NCBI RefSeq assembly: GCF_041154455.1
Contig: NZ_AP028664.1
Location: 1-64,000, forward strand
Source: Variovorax sp. V213
Lineage (GTDB): Bacteria > Pseudomonadota > Gammaproteobacteria > Burkholderiales > Burkholderiaceae_C
Reading direction: 5' to 3'
Length of the DNA stretch: 64,000 nt
Below the pieces are notes generated by a model. The model ran no database searches. It was given only the letters and a program-made list of their open reading frames with translations, and had not been told where the DNA came from. This document shows, one piece after another, positions 1 to 7,889 of this stretch. The first letter of the stretch is position 1. Every line of letters begins with the position of its first letter. The position numbers and the translations under genes are program-made.

Positions 1-1
1 G

Positions 2-508
2 CCCGATTTCGAGAGCATTCCCAGCCCCGAAACCCCCTTCGTGAGCTTTCACGACATCACCGTCGGCCAGACCCTGCAACTCGGCAGCGCCACGCCCAAG
101 CGCATCGAAGTGCTGCCCGCCGTGCACACTGTGCCCGCCTGCGGCTTTGCCGTCAGCCGCGCCGAAGGCGGCGCCCACTGGGTCTTTTCAGGCGACACCG
201 AACGCAACGCCCCCTTCTGGGACCGCGTCAACGCCCTCGACGTGGCCATGCTCGTCATCGAAACTGCCTTCAGCAACCGCGAGCAGGCCCTGGCGGACCG
301 CAGCCTGCACCTGTCGCCCAGAGTGCTGGCCGACGAACTGGCGCACATCGAGCCGGGCAGGCAATACCCGATCTACATCACCCACACCAAGCCGGCCGAA
401 ACCGAAGAAATCATGGGCCAGATCGATGCGCTCGCGGCGCATCAGGTGGCCGGGCTGGCGCAGCGGGACATTCGGTGGCTTAAGGCGGACGGGGTATTGA
501 CTTTTTGA
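2..508 (+). CDS. MBL-fold metallohydrolase, class II 3',5'-cyclic-nucleotide phosphodiesterase-like (5' end outside window)
   Basis: The reading frame is open from the first bases of the window, so the N-terminus, including the expected HxHxDH metal motif, is missing. The visible 168 codons keep the C-terminal half of a metallo-beta-lactamase fold: a metal-binding Asp in FSGDTERN, a HLSP stretch and a late His in ITHTKP. This arrangement resembles class II cyclic-nucleotide phosphodiesterases, which hydrolyse cAMP or cGMP. That substrate is inferred from the family, and a generic MBL hydrolase is possible. A GTG at 41 could be mistaken for a start, but the similarity runs through it. The gene ends about 200 bp before pilA and is not obviously linked to it. 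Confidence 0.7.
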   Translation, partial: PDFESIPSPETPFVSFHDITVGQTLQLGSATPKRIEVLPAVHTVPACGFAVSRAEGGAHWVFSGDTERNAPFWDRVNALDVAMLVIETAFSNREQALADRSLHLSPRVLADELAHIEPGRQYPIYITHTKPAETEEIMGQIDALAAHQVAGLAQRDIRWLKADGVLTF

Positions 509-528
509 GTCTGCCGGAAGGCTGGGCA

Positions 529-574
529 TGACAAAATTGTCACGTTCTGTAGCATCTTGGGGCGGAATGTGTCA
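529..574 (+). promoter_or_regulatory. Candidate PilR activator sites upstream of pilA
   Basis: An inverted repeat, TGACAA-AA-TTGTCA (529-542), and a second TGTCAC (569-574) lie about 65-110 bases upstream of the sigma-54 promoter of pilA. In Pseudomonas aeruginosa the response regulator PilR binds TGTC-containing sites at a comparable place. That these are PilR sites here is an inference from position and core sequence. Confidence 0.45.
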
Positions 575-638
575 CCTGATGTAAATTTAATGTGGACAAA
601 AGTGTTCAATTCACCGGCGGAGTGGCCTCCCGGACGGG

Positions 639-654
639 TGGCACAGATGCTGCG
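639..654 (+). promoter_or_regulatory. Sigma-54 promoter of pilA
   Basis: TGGCAC followed by six bases and TGC gives the GG-N10-GC spacing (640-641 and 652-653) required at -24/-12. It sits 59 bases before the pilA start codon, as expected for a PilR/RpoN-controlled pilin gene. The -12 box (CTGC rather than TTGC) is slightly off consensus. Confidence 0.8.
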
Positions 655-712
655 GAAGGAACTGCGCTCCGGGCTGGTTCCCGGGCTCTACCAACCAACC
701 TGGAGTTTTTGA

Positions 713-1177
713 ATGAACCGTCGTTCCATCGCACGCAACGTGCAAAAGGGTTTCACCCTGATCGAATTGATGATCGTTGTGGCGATCATTGGTATCTTGG
801 CTGCTGTGGCTCTGCCGGCGTACCAAGACTACACCGTGCGCGCACGCGTGTCGGAAGCCATGGTGCTTGCGTCGGCGGCTAAGACGCTGGTCGGTGAAAA
901 CGCGGCTGCTGCGGCCTCCAGTCTCACCCTCGGCTTTGACTCTGCTTCCGTTTCATCCACCAAGAACGTCGCCAGCATGGACATTAGCAGTGCAGGTGCC
1001 ATTTCCGTGGTTACGACTGCGGCTGCAGGTGGCGTTACGTTGGTTTTGACCCCGACTTCCGACGGGAGTGCGCTGTCCGCCAATACGCCTCCGACCAAGC
1101 AGATCGTATGGAAATGCACGGTTGCGGATACCACCAAGTTCAAGTACGTTCCGAGCGAGTGCCGCCAAGCCTCCTAA
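713..1177 (+). CDS. pilA: Major type IV pilin PilA
   Basis: Encodes a 154-residue prepilin, the structural subunit of the type IV pilus. A short positively charged leader ends at Gly13, and the mature protein begins FTLIELMIVVAIIG with Phe1 and Glu5, the signature for PilD cleavage and N-methylation. The hydrophobic helix spans about residues 14-42. Cys135 and Cys150 can form the C-terminal disulfide loop, and the protein ends in Ser154. A GGAG site at 702-705 supports the ATG at 713. It has its own sigma-54 promoter and an intrinsic terminator, so it is probably monocistronic. The C-terminal serine just after the disulfide loop resembles the O-glycosylated C-terminal serine of P. aeruginosa group I pilins; modification here is inference. 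Confidence 0.97.
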   Translation: MNRRSIARNVQKGFTLIELMIVVAIIGILAAVALPAYQDYTVRARVSEAMVLASAAKTLVGENAAAAASSLTLGFDSASVSSTKNVASMDISSAGAISVVTTAAAGGVTLVLTPTSDGSALSANTPPTKQIVWKCTVADTTKFKYVPSECRQAS

Positions 1178-1205
1178 TTCACAGGCATTGACGACTAATC
1201 ATAGG

Positions 1206-1230
1206 GCCCGCGTTCGCGCGGGCTTTTTTT
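1206..1230 (+). terminator. Intrinsic terminator of pilA
   Basis: A perfect 7-bp GC stem (GCCCGCG/CGCGGGC) with a TTCG tetraloop is followed directly by seven T residues, 29 bases after the pilA stop codon. Confidence 0.93.
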
Positions 1231-1243
1231 GTCTCGCGCAAAA

Positions 1244-3160
1244 ATGATGATCGCAGGGAGAAAAGGTCAATGGGCGATTGCCGTGGTTGCGGTGTTGCTT
1301 TTTGCCTGGATGCACCCCTACAACGGGATTCGCCATGACGGCATGCTGTACATGGCCCAGGCCCTCAAGCACGTCGACCCTGCGGTCTTCAATGGTGACC
1401 TGTTCTTCAAATACGGTTCGCAGGACTCTTTCAGCATCTTTGGACGGGCGTATGCGTTTGCTGTCGTCACCTTGGGTGTCGCTTGGTCCTCTCTGGCCGG
1501 GGTGCTCATAGGACAGATTCTGTTCGTCATTGCGGTTGGGCTTCTTGTTTGGCGTGTATTGCCGGAAAACTCGCGGGCCTTGGCGTGCTGCATCCTGGCT
1601 GTCACCGCCGGCACCTACGGCAGCTTGTCTCTCATCCATTTTGCGGAGCCTTTTTTCACGGCTCGCACTTATGCGGAAGTTCTGGTGGTCTTCGGGCTGA
1701 CACTGATGTGTCGTAGACAACTGGCCACCGCTGCCATGGTTTGCGCGGCCGCGGCACTGCTCCATCCTTTGATGGCGCTGGCAGGGATACTTTTGTGCTG
1801 GGCGCTCGCGGTGCAAAGACATCGTGGCTGGCTTTGGCTGCTCGCGCTTGGGATTCCGGCGTTTGTCTTGGGCTATTCGGCCGTTGCGCCATTTGATCGT
1901 GCGTTCCTCTTCTACGACGCTGAATGGCGGCAACTTGTCGACAGGTACAACTTCGTCTTCATGACGAGCTGGCCGCTGGCCAGTTGGCTGGCGCTGCTCG
2001 CCGATCTTGCATTGCTAGGGGCCCTGGCTCTTCGCCAGCGCGATGCATATTTCTCAATGTTGCTCAAGGCACTCTTCGTAGTGGGCATCCTTTGCGTGGG
2101 GATGGCCTTGTTGGGCAGCGATCTTCTCTCCAATGTGCTCGTTACTTCGCTGCAACTCTGGCGCGTGCAGTGGCTCGTCCATCTTGTAGCCTTGGTATTC
2201 TTGGCGCCGGAGCTTCTGCGCGCCTGGCGTGGCACTCGGCTGGAGCAGTTGGCTGCGGCCCTGCTGGCCTACGCCGTACTGTTCCAGGACCTCACCACGG
2301 GAAGCTTGGCCATGCTGATGGGCCTCCTGCTCCTCTACGTCGGAGCCCCCCGCGGATGGCACCTGTCTCGGTTCACCCTGTGGCTCTCGGCCGCCTGCCT
2401 GATGTTGGCGGTGGGCTATAACTGGTGGAGTCAGGCCGGACTCACCATTCGCATGGGCGAATACTTGCTCGGCGTTTCAGCCCTAGATGCCGCCGACAAA
2501 GCCCGTATCTTGCTGCAGCAGGCGCCGGTGGGACCGCTGCTCCTTGGAATGAGCGCTATCGGACTGATCTGGTGCGTAAGGCGTTCACGGACCCTCGTTG
2601 GCGTGATCCTGATCGGGCTCGTTGCCTTCACTGCTGCGAACTGGGATCGTCGTTTTGAAATCACCAAGCTCGTTGAGAACACCCCTGTGCAAGGGCCGCA
2701 TGTTTTCTCCGACATCGTGCCGCCTGATGCCGAGGTTTACTGGCAAGGCGACGCATTGGCACCGTGGCTGTTGATGCATCGGCGCAGCTACGCAAGCGGC
2801 GTGCAAGCTGCGGGGCTTGTGTTCAACCGGGGCACCGCGATTGAACTCGACCGTCGCAGAGACGTTACTTCCACGTTCGACATGCAGCGGGAGATCTGCG
2901 GTCTCCTGAACGCATTGCGAAGTGACAAGGGGTCGTGCGAGCCCGATGTATCGAGCCTGGCGCTGACATGCGAAGCCGATCCGCTGCTCGGATACATCGT
3001 GATGCCCAACAGGTTCGAGGGCTGGGCCCTTGCTTCCTGGACGCCGGGCGTCCCAGAAGTCGGACGCGAGAGCACCCTGAAGACGTATTACCTGTACAGC
3101 TGCGCACAACTCATAGCGAAATCGAAAACCATCAATCACAAGGCTGTAGATGCAAGCTAA
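1244..3160 (+). CDS. Polytopic membrane protein, GT-C-like glycosyltransferase candidate
   Basis: A 638-residue protein with many hydrophobic segments through about residue 480 and a soluble C-terminal domain. No family was recognised with confidence. The first extracytoplasmic loop after TM1 carries YNGIRHDGMLYMAQAL with Asp32, the kind of acidic loop seen in GT-C enzymes that use polyprenyl-phosphate sugars; this is the main clue. A TTG at 1229 lies in the pilA terminator T-run, so the ATG at 1244 is the better start, though neither has a good ribosome site. It overlaps the next gene (GtrA family) by 11 bases. Its place between pilA and the minor pilin operon suggests pilin or surface glycan decoration. 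Transcription would need read-through of the pilA terminator or a promoter not recognised here. Confidence 0.6.
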   Translation: MMIAGRKGQWAIAVVAVLLFAWMHPYNGIRHDGMLYMAQALKHVDPAVFNGDLFFKYGSQDSFSIFGRAYAFAVVTLGVAWSSLAGVLIGQILFVIAVGLLVWRVLPENSRALACCILAVTAGTYGSLSLIHFAEPFFTARTYAEVLVVFGLTLMCRRQLATAAMVCAAAALLHPLMALAGILLCWALAVQRHRGWLWLLALGIPAFVLGYSAVAPFDRAFLFYDAEWRQLVDRYNFVFMTSWPLASWLALLADLALLGALALRQRDAYFSMLLKALFVVGILCVGMALLGSDLLSNVLVTSLQLWRVQWLVHLVALVFLAPELLRAWRGTRLEQLAAALLAYAVLFQDLTTGSLAMLMGLLLLYVGAPRGWHLSRFTLWLSAACLMLAVGYNWWSQAGLTIRMGEYLLGVSALDAADKARILLQQAPVGPLLLGMSAIGLIWCVRRSRTLVGVILIGLVAFTAANWDRRFEITKLVENTPVQGPHVFSDIVPPDAEVYWQGDALAPWLLMHRRSYASGVQAAGLVFNRGTAIELDRRRDVTSTFDMQREICGLLNALRSDKGSCEPDVSSLALTCEADPLLGYIVMPNRFEGWALASWTPGVPEVGRESTLKTYYLYSCAQLIAKSKTINHKAVDAS

Positions 3161-3587
3161 TTCCTCCTACGGTATTTCCTCCGCGACAAGCTCTTCGGCA
3201 CTGTCGGTCGCAAAGGAGTTTGTTGGCTATTTTGCCGTATCGCTCGTGGGGCTTGCAGTGGATGCGTCGGTGCTCCTGATCCTCGTTTCCGGGTGCGGAC
3301 TGCCGGTTGTGCACTCATCCGTTGCAGCATTCATGGCCGGTCTTGTCGTGGTCTATCTGTGTTCCGTGAAGTTCGTATTTGCGAGCCGGCGCGTCGCACA
3401 ACCTGTCGCGGAGTTCTTCACATTTGCCATGTTGGGAGTTGCGGGCCTTCTCTTGACGATGCTCATCATGCAAGTCGGCACCCAGCAACTGCATCTTGAC
3501 TACCGCTGGACCAAGATTGGAGCGGCGGGCGCCAGCTTTGTCTGCAACTTTGCACTGCGCAAGCTGGTGCTTTTCTCGAGGGCGTGA
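3150..3587 (+). CDS. GtrA-family membrane protein
   Basis: A 145-residue protein with four predicted transmembrane helices after a short serine-rich N-terminus. The layout matches the GtrA family (segments around EFVGYFAVSLVGLAVD and the C-terminal FVCNFALRKLVLF, where N-F-x-x-R/K-x-x-x-F is typical). GtrA proteins are thought to flip polyprenyl-phosphate-linked sugars across the inner membrane for GT-C transferases. The ATG lies inside the end of the upstream gene, so translation is probably coupled. The neighbouring mutase-like flavoprotein and two GT-C-like proteins fit a glycan donor pathway. Confidence 0.85.
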   Translation: MQANSSYGISSATSSSALSVAKEFVGYFAVSLVGLAVDASVLLILVSGCGLPVVHSSVAAFMAGLVVVYLCSVKFVFASRRVAQPVAEFFTFAMLGVAGLLLTMLIMQVGTQQLHLDYRWTKIGAAGASFVCNFALRKLVLFSRA

Positions 3588-3599
3588 GGAGATAAAGAT

Positions 3600-5225
3600 A
3601 TGAATGAGATCAATGTTGTGGTGATCGGCGCGGGTCCTGCGGGGCTGACGGCCGCGTATGAGCTTCAGCGCGCGGGCGTTCAGCGAATTTGTGTGGTCGA
3701 GGCGGATGCCCAGGTGGGCGGAATTTCTAAGACCGTTGAGTACCGAGGTAACCGGATCGACATCGGAGGCCATCGGTTCTTCTCCAAATCCGACTGGGTG
3801 ATGCAATGGTGGGCATCCATACTCCCGGTAGAGAAGGCAGAAGAAGGCGCGTCGCTCAGTTTCAAGTACCAAGGCCAGCAGAGAGACGCATTACCCGAAA
3901 ATCTTGCGGAGGTGAATCCGTCGACAAGAGATGACGTGATGATGGTCCGGAGTCGCCTTTCTCGGATCTACTTCAACGAGCGCTTCTTCGATTACCCCTT
4001 AAAGCTCAACGCTGGGAATCTGCGGAAGCTTGGGTGGGCGAAGACTGTCACCTTCGGGTTCAGCTACATCGCGGCCAAGGCGAATCCGATCAAGCAGGAA
4101 GCTTCTTTGCAGGACTTCTTTATCAATCGCTTCGGCGAGAAGCTGTATCGGCAATTCTTCAAGGAATACACCGAAAAGGTCTGGGGCGTGCCCTGCAGCG
4201 AAATCAGCGCAGCTTGGGGCGCCCAGCGTGTAAAGAGCCTTTCCGTCAGCAAAGCGTTGTGGCATGCGGCGAAATCTGCACTTGGGATGAACAATGGCCA
4301 AGCCGAACAGACGTCGCTGATCGAATCGTTTGTCTACCCGAAGCTCGGCCCGGGACAGATGTGGGAAGAGGTCGCCAAGCGATTCATGAGCAATGGCGGT
4401 GTGCTGCTGATGAAGCATCGGGCGCAACACATCGAAATCTCCGAAGGGGCTGTGCGATCGGTGGACGTGGTCTCGCATGACGGACAGCGCCAGCGGCTAC
4501 AGTGCACGCATGTCATATCTACCATGCCCGTCAAGGATCTCGTTGCCGCTTCGAAAGATGCTTGGCCGGTTGAAGTCACGGACATCGCAAGTCGTCTCGA
4601 ATATCGTGATTTCATGACAGTGGGACTTCTATATCGGCGCGAGGATCTGCCAGTCGCTTTGAGCGATAACTGGATCTATATTCAAGAACCCGGCGTCAAA
4701 GTAGGCCGAGTGCAGGTCTTCAACAATTGGAGCCCTTACATGGTGAGCGATCCAGACACTGTGTGGCTTGGCCTCGAATTCTTCTGCAAAGAGGGGGATG
4801 ATTTGTGGTCGATGAGCGATGAGTCGCTCAAGCAACTCGCACAATCGGAAATGAAGCAGATCAAACTGGTCAGCGCTTCGCAGGCTATCGACGCCACGGT
4901 GCTCCGTGTACCGAAAGCATATCCGGGCTATTTTGGCGAGGCCTACGAGCAGTTCGATCGAGTTCAGTCTGCACTGGATGCCATCCCCAACTTGTTCTTG
5001 GTCGGGCGCAACGGAATGCACCGATACAACAATCAAGATCACTCAATGTTGACGGCAAAAGAGGCCGCGCATCAAATCATCACGGGCGTCGTCGACAAGA
5101 GTCGGCTGTGGGCTATCAACGTGGATGACGAGTATCACGAAGAGAAAGTCGCGCCGGACGATAAATCGATTCCCGTGGAGCCTGAACTGGTTGGTGGAAC
5201 GCCAGCTTTGGGCGTGCAGTCCTGA
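3600..5225 (+). CDS. NAD(P)/FAD-dependent oxidoreductase, UDP-galactopyranose-mutase-like
   Basis: A 541-residue flavoprotein. The N-terminus has a Rossmann dinucleotide motif (GAGPAGL, residues 10-16), an acidic residue at the end of strand 2, and the GGISKT and GGHRFFSK segments typical of UDP-galactopyranose mutase-like and protoporphyrinogen-oxidase-like flavoenzymes. A C-terminal GRNGMHRYNNQDHSM segment would complete the FAD site. It has a clear AGGAG site about eight bases before the ATG and follows gtrA by 12 bases. In related polysaccharide loci such enzymes sit next to GtrA and glycosyltransferase genes. Whether this one makes a furanose sugar nucleotide is unknown; the substrate cannot be read from sequence. 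Confidence 0.82.
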   Translation: MNEINVVVIGAGPAGLTAAYELQRAGVQRICVVEADAQVGGISKTVEYRGNRIDIGGHRFFSKSDWVMQWWASILPVEKAEEGASLSFKYQGQQRDALPENLAEVNPSTRDDVMMVRSRLSRIYFNERFFDYPLKLNAGNLRKLGWAKTVTFGFSYIAAKANPIKQEASLQDFFINRFGEKLYRQFFKEYTEKVWGVPCSEISAAWGAQRVKSLSVSKALWHAAKSALGMNNGQAEQTSLIESFVYPKLGPGQMWEEVAKRFMSNGGVLLMKHRAQHIEISEGAVRSVDVVSHDGQRQRLQCTHVISTMPVKDLVAASKDAWPVEVTDIASRLEYRDFMTVGLLYRREDLPVALSDNWIYIQEPGVKVGRVQVFNNWSPYMVSDPDTVWLGLEFFCKEGDDLWSMSDESLKQLAQSEMKQIKLVSASQAIDATVLRVPKAYPGYFGEAYEQFDRVQSALDAIPNLFLVGRNGMHRYNNQDHSMLTAKEAAHQIITGVVDKSRLWAINVDDEYHEEKVAPDDKSIPVEPELVGGTPALGVQS

Positions 5226-5343
5226 AAATTCGGAGTTCGGCCAAGTGCCCTGGGGCGAAGGCCTGGGCTTCGGTCAGGCAACGAACTTCGTGTTGCCCGC
5301 GGGTCTGGGAGCCTGAGGGCTCGTGCTGCCGAGGCAAACGCCG

Positions 5344-5829
5344 ATGAAGTCGATTGCAGTTGGTTTTTTGGCATCCATAGCGCTGCTGGTGCTGTGGCGC
5401 CACTTGATTCCGGGTGGCTTCATTTTTTATCAAGGCATGTCCGTCGCAATCATCGGGGCGGTTGTTCAAGGCGTAGTGCAATACAGAAGACGGCCGCTGT
5501 CGTCCTATACGAAGGATGCGCTGCTGACTTTGCTGCTTGTGTACGCCTTCGTATTCACGATTCCGACAACAGTGGATCGCTCCTATTCCGTCAGAATGGT
5601 CGAGCACCTAGCAGCAGCCGATGGTGTTGTCTCCAGGGACGAGATCTCTTTGATGTTTCGGCGCTATTTCAGTGATGGTGGTGGCGTGGAGCGCAGGCTG
5701 GAAGAGCAACTTGCGACAGGTACCGTGCGACGAGAAGGCGACGGCTACGCGGCATCCCCTGCTGGAAGATTTGTGGCTGGAGCCTTTCGTGCAGTTGCGA
5801 TTATTTTTGCTTGTGGTTCGTCAAAGTGA
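5344..5829 (+). CDS. Small membrane protein with C-terminal winged-helix-like domain, unknown function
   Basis: About 161 residues. Two to three hydrophobic segments fill the first ~85 residues, followed by IPTTVDRSYSVRM and then a charged region (SRDEISLMFRRYF ... RLEEQLATGTVRR ... GYAASPAGR) with the helix-helix-helix-wing rhythm of a winged helix. No named family was recognised. I chose ATG 5344 over the upstream GTG 5323 because a GAGG lies at a proper distance before it. It ends in a GTGA overlap with the next membrane protein, so the two are translationally coupled. Base composition is lower in G+C than most of the window. It may be an accessory subunit of the putative glycan transferase. 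Confidence 0.65.
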   Translation: MKSIAVGFLASIALLVLWRHLIPGGFIFYQGMSVAIIGAVVQGVVQYRRRPLSSYTKDALLTLLLVYAFVFTIPTTVDRSYSVRMVEHLAAADGVVSRDEISLMFRRYFSDGGGVERRLEEQLATGTVRREGDGYAASPAGRFVAGAFRAVAIIFACGSSK

Positions 5830-7355
5830 CCGCGCATTTACAAGCGGCGACGCTGAGTTCCGACGCCCATGAGATTCGCCATCTCTACGCACCTAGAGCG
5901 ACCACTCGGCGCCTTGAAATTGCCTATCTGGCGTTGCCGGCGCTCATATTCGCCCTTGGCTTTTTAGAGTGGTGGATGGCGATTGTCGTCTCAATTTTGC
6001 TGAGCATCGCATGCACTCTTGTGTTAACCGAACAATCCGAGCGTTCAAGCAATACCTCGGCTGCATATGTTGGTGTATGCGCGGCAGCAATCGTTCTTTT
6101 TCTGGCTGGTTTTCCAAATGGACCCTTCGCCTGGGATTGGATTAAGCACTGGGCCCTCGTTCACGCGCTGGGTAATGAGCCATGGCCGGTGGTGCTCGAA
6201 TTGGGCGGTGTCGAGCGCCATCTTCGCTTTTATCTGGGCGCTTATTTGGCGCCCGCCTTCTCGCACAAGCTGCTCCCGGCTATAGATCTACACTTTGCAT
6301 TGGGCGCATGGTTCTTCGGTGGGTTTGCACTTGTCTTCCGAACAGTATGTGCACTTGGTGTTTCAAGATGGCAGTCCGTCGCGGCGGCAATGCTTTTGGT
6401 TGTTTGGGGTGGCGCGGACACTTTTGCTGAACACATTGCCCGAGAATTTCAGGGACTTCCTGCCGCACCTTGGTTCGGAATTCACTATGAAGCATGGGCG
6501 GTACACGCTTTCGGACTGCCTATCGAGTTTTCGTCTTTCCTCACGGCGCTAGTCTGGGTCCCGCACCAAAGTATCGCCACCTTTCTGGTGGCAGGGCTAA
6601 TTATTTTCAATGATCGGAAGGGTGGCTTCGGTGCGGCAGCGTTAGGTTTCGGGCTTCTTTCCCTGTGGTCGCCATACGGAATGATCGGCTTGCTGCCATT
6701 GATGTTGTTACTGGCTTGGGAGAAGCGCTGCGAACTGCCGGAATGGCGCACTGCGATCAAAGTGTTGGCTGGAGCTTCGATCGCACTTTGCATGGTTGCC
6801 TATCTGTCAACCGAGCTACCTTCCGGTGGCGCATGCTTTTCTTGTCTTCCGAATCGATTTCATCTTCTTCCGGATCTGCTCCTCTTCTGGCTGGTAGAAC
6901 TTGCAGCGTTTGCGTTGATTCTCCGTAGGCGCATCGTTCAAGACATTACCTGCTTGATCTCTTTTGCCATATTGCTTGTCTTACCGCTATTGCATGGGCA
7001 AACCCCGGACTTAGTCATGCGCGCGTCGATGGGACCATTGTTTGTGCTGGGCGCCCGTTCTATCCAGACGATCTTTCAGGAAGGTGTGGCTCCACTGCCC
7101 GCCTTGTCCCTCGCGCTCGCGCTAGGTCTCTGCACGCCCGCGGCCGTGAGCGAAGCAATATATATACGTACCGGTGCGCGGGCGCATGAGGCTTTTGATT
7201 CGCGTGACCCACTTGGAGAGAAGTGGATTCGCACGGCCGCCGCTGCAAAGAAACCTTACAGCGTGCAGGAATTCTTTGAGCTATGTGGTTGGGGATATTT
7301 GCCTCAGTACTTCTCAAAAGGACAGCCTTGGCCGCTGCGTGGTCCTCAAGAATAG
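5826..7355 (+). CDS. Second polytopic membrane protein, GT-C-like glycosyltransferase candidate
   Basis: A 509-residue protein with roughly ten or more hydrophobic helices. After the third helix a loop carries FAWDWIKHWALVHAL with Asp103, resembling the acidic catalytic loop of GT-C transferases. The rest shows no recognised domain, so the call is tentative. A TTG at 5811 also opens the frame, but the GTG at 5826 shares bases with the upstream TGA stop (GTGA) and fits coupled translation. A 60-base sample inside the gene (6001-6060) holds 30 G+C, against 48 of 60 in a typical chromosomal stretch (37201-37260), which suggests recent acquisition. It is the last gene of the pilA-proximal block. 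Confidence 0.58.
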   Translation: MTAHLQAATLSSDAHEIRHLYAPRATTRRLEIAYLALPALIFALGFLEWWMAIVVSILLSIACTLVLTEQSERSSNTSAAYVGVCAAAIVLFLAGFPNGPFAWDWIKHWALVHALGNEPWPVVLELGGVERHLRFYLGAYLAPAFSHKLLPAIDLHFALGAWFFGGFALVFRTVCALGVSRWQSVAAAMLLVVWGGADTFAEHIAREFQGLPAAPWFGIHYEAWAVHAFGLPIEFSSFLTALVWVPHQSIATFLVAGLIIFNDRKGGFGAAALGFGLLSLWSPYGMIGLLPLMLLLAWEKRCELPEWRTAIKVLAGASIALCMVAYLSTELPSGGACFSCLPNRFHLLPDLLLFWLVELAAFALILRRRIVQDITCLISFAILLVLPLLHGQTPDLVMRASMGPLFVLGARSIQTIFQEGVAPLPALSLALALGLCTPAAVSEAIYIRTGARAHEAFDSRDPLGEKWIRTAAAAKKPYSVQEFFELCGWGYLPQYFSKGQPWPLRGPQE

Positions 7356-7359
7356 CGTT

Positions 7360-7631
7360 CGATCGCCTTCGGAAAGATTAGGTGCCCAGGTCGTGTCCAT
7401 TGAAGCGGGCCGTCTGCACCAGACCATCGCGACGGTGGCGCGCGGGCCGGTCTATTCGCTTCTGTCGAACAGCCATGCTCGGTGCAACGCCCACGACGGG
7501 ATTCGATTTTCGAGGTGGTTGTCGTCCATGGGCACGTCGCCATCAAGCAAGTGCGGCGTCAACGCTCCCATGCGTTCAAGCTGTAGCTCAAGACTTGGCC
7601 GTCGCGCGCCATCGGGCACTCTGACTGGAAC
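7360..7631 (-). pseudogene. Degraded IS66-family transposase remnant
   Basis: Read on the minus strand, residues such as RVPDG, LERMGALTPHLLDGD, DDNHLEN and WALHRAWLF line up with the C-terminal region of IS66-family transposases (typical: PDGS...GALT-DGD-DNN-EN-PWALGRK-WLFAGS). The frame breaks near 7450, and a later part (MVWCRRPASMDTTW) continues the similarity in another frame, so no functional enzyme is possible. No intact IS ends were seen. The fragment fills the gap between the low-GC glycan genes and the minor pilin operon and marks a past insertion or rearrangement. This is recognition by eye of a decayed copy. Confidence 0.72.
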
Positions 7632-7757
7632 TGCAGCTCCGCATTTGGTGGGCTGGTCACCGTCTGTCGCATTGATCTGCCCCCGCCGTGCCATTCATAA
7701 TGAGGAAGTCCGGGGTTGCAAGATTAATTGATCTCTGTGATGGTTGAAGTGGTTTGC

Positions 7758-7787
7758 GCTGCATCGCCAGCGCGCTAGCGATGCAGC
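7758..7787. repeat. Perfect 10-bp inverted repeat (hairpin)
   Basis: GCTGCATCGC (7758-7767) and GCGATGCAGC (7778-7787) flank a centre that is itself palindromic (AGCGCGCT). It lies about 100 bases beyond the fimT stop codon. No T-run follows on either strand, so a classical terminator is doubtful; it could still protect the 3' end of the pil mRNA. The remaining bases between 7632 and 7889 show nothing recognisable. Confidence 0.6.
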
Positions 7788-7889
7788 TCGACGAACTTCG
7801 GCGGTGACATTCGCTGGCAACTGCTGTGCGGCCTGAACCTCGTTGTAGTTCATCCGGAGCTCACGGAGAAATCACGCGACAGTCTGAAT

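Noticed and set aside
7174..7731. 185-codon plus-strand frame through the IS66 relic
   Set aside because: Starts inside the preceding membrane gene in another frame. The similarity in this region is on the minus strand.
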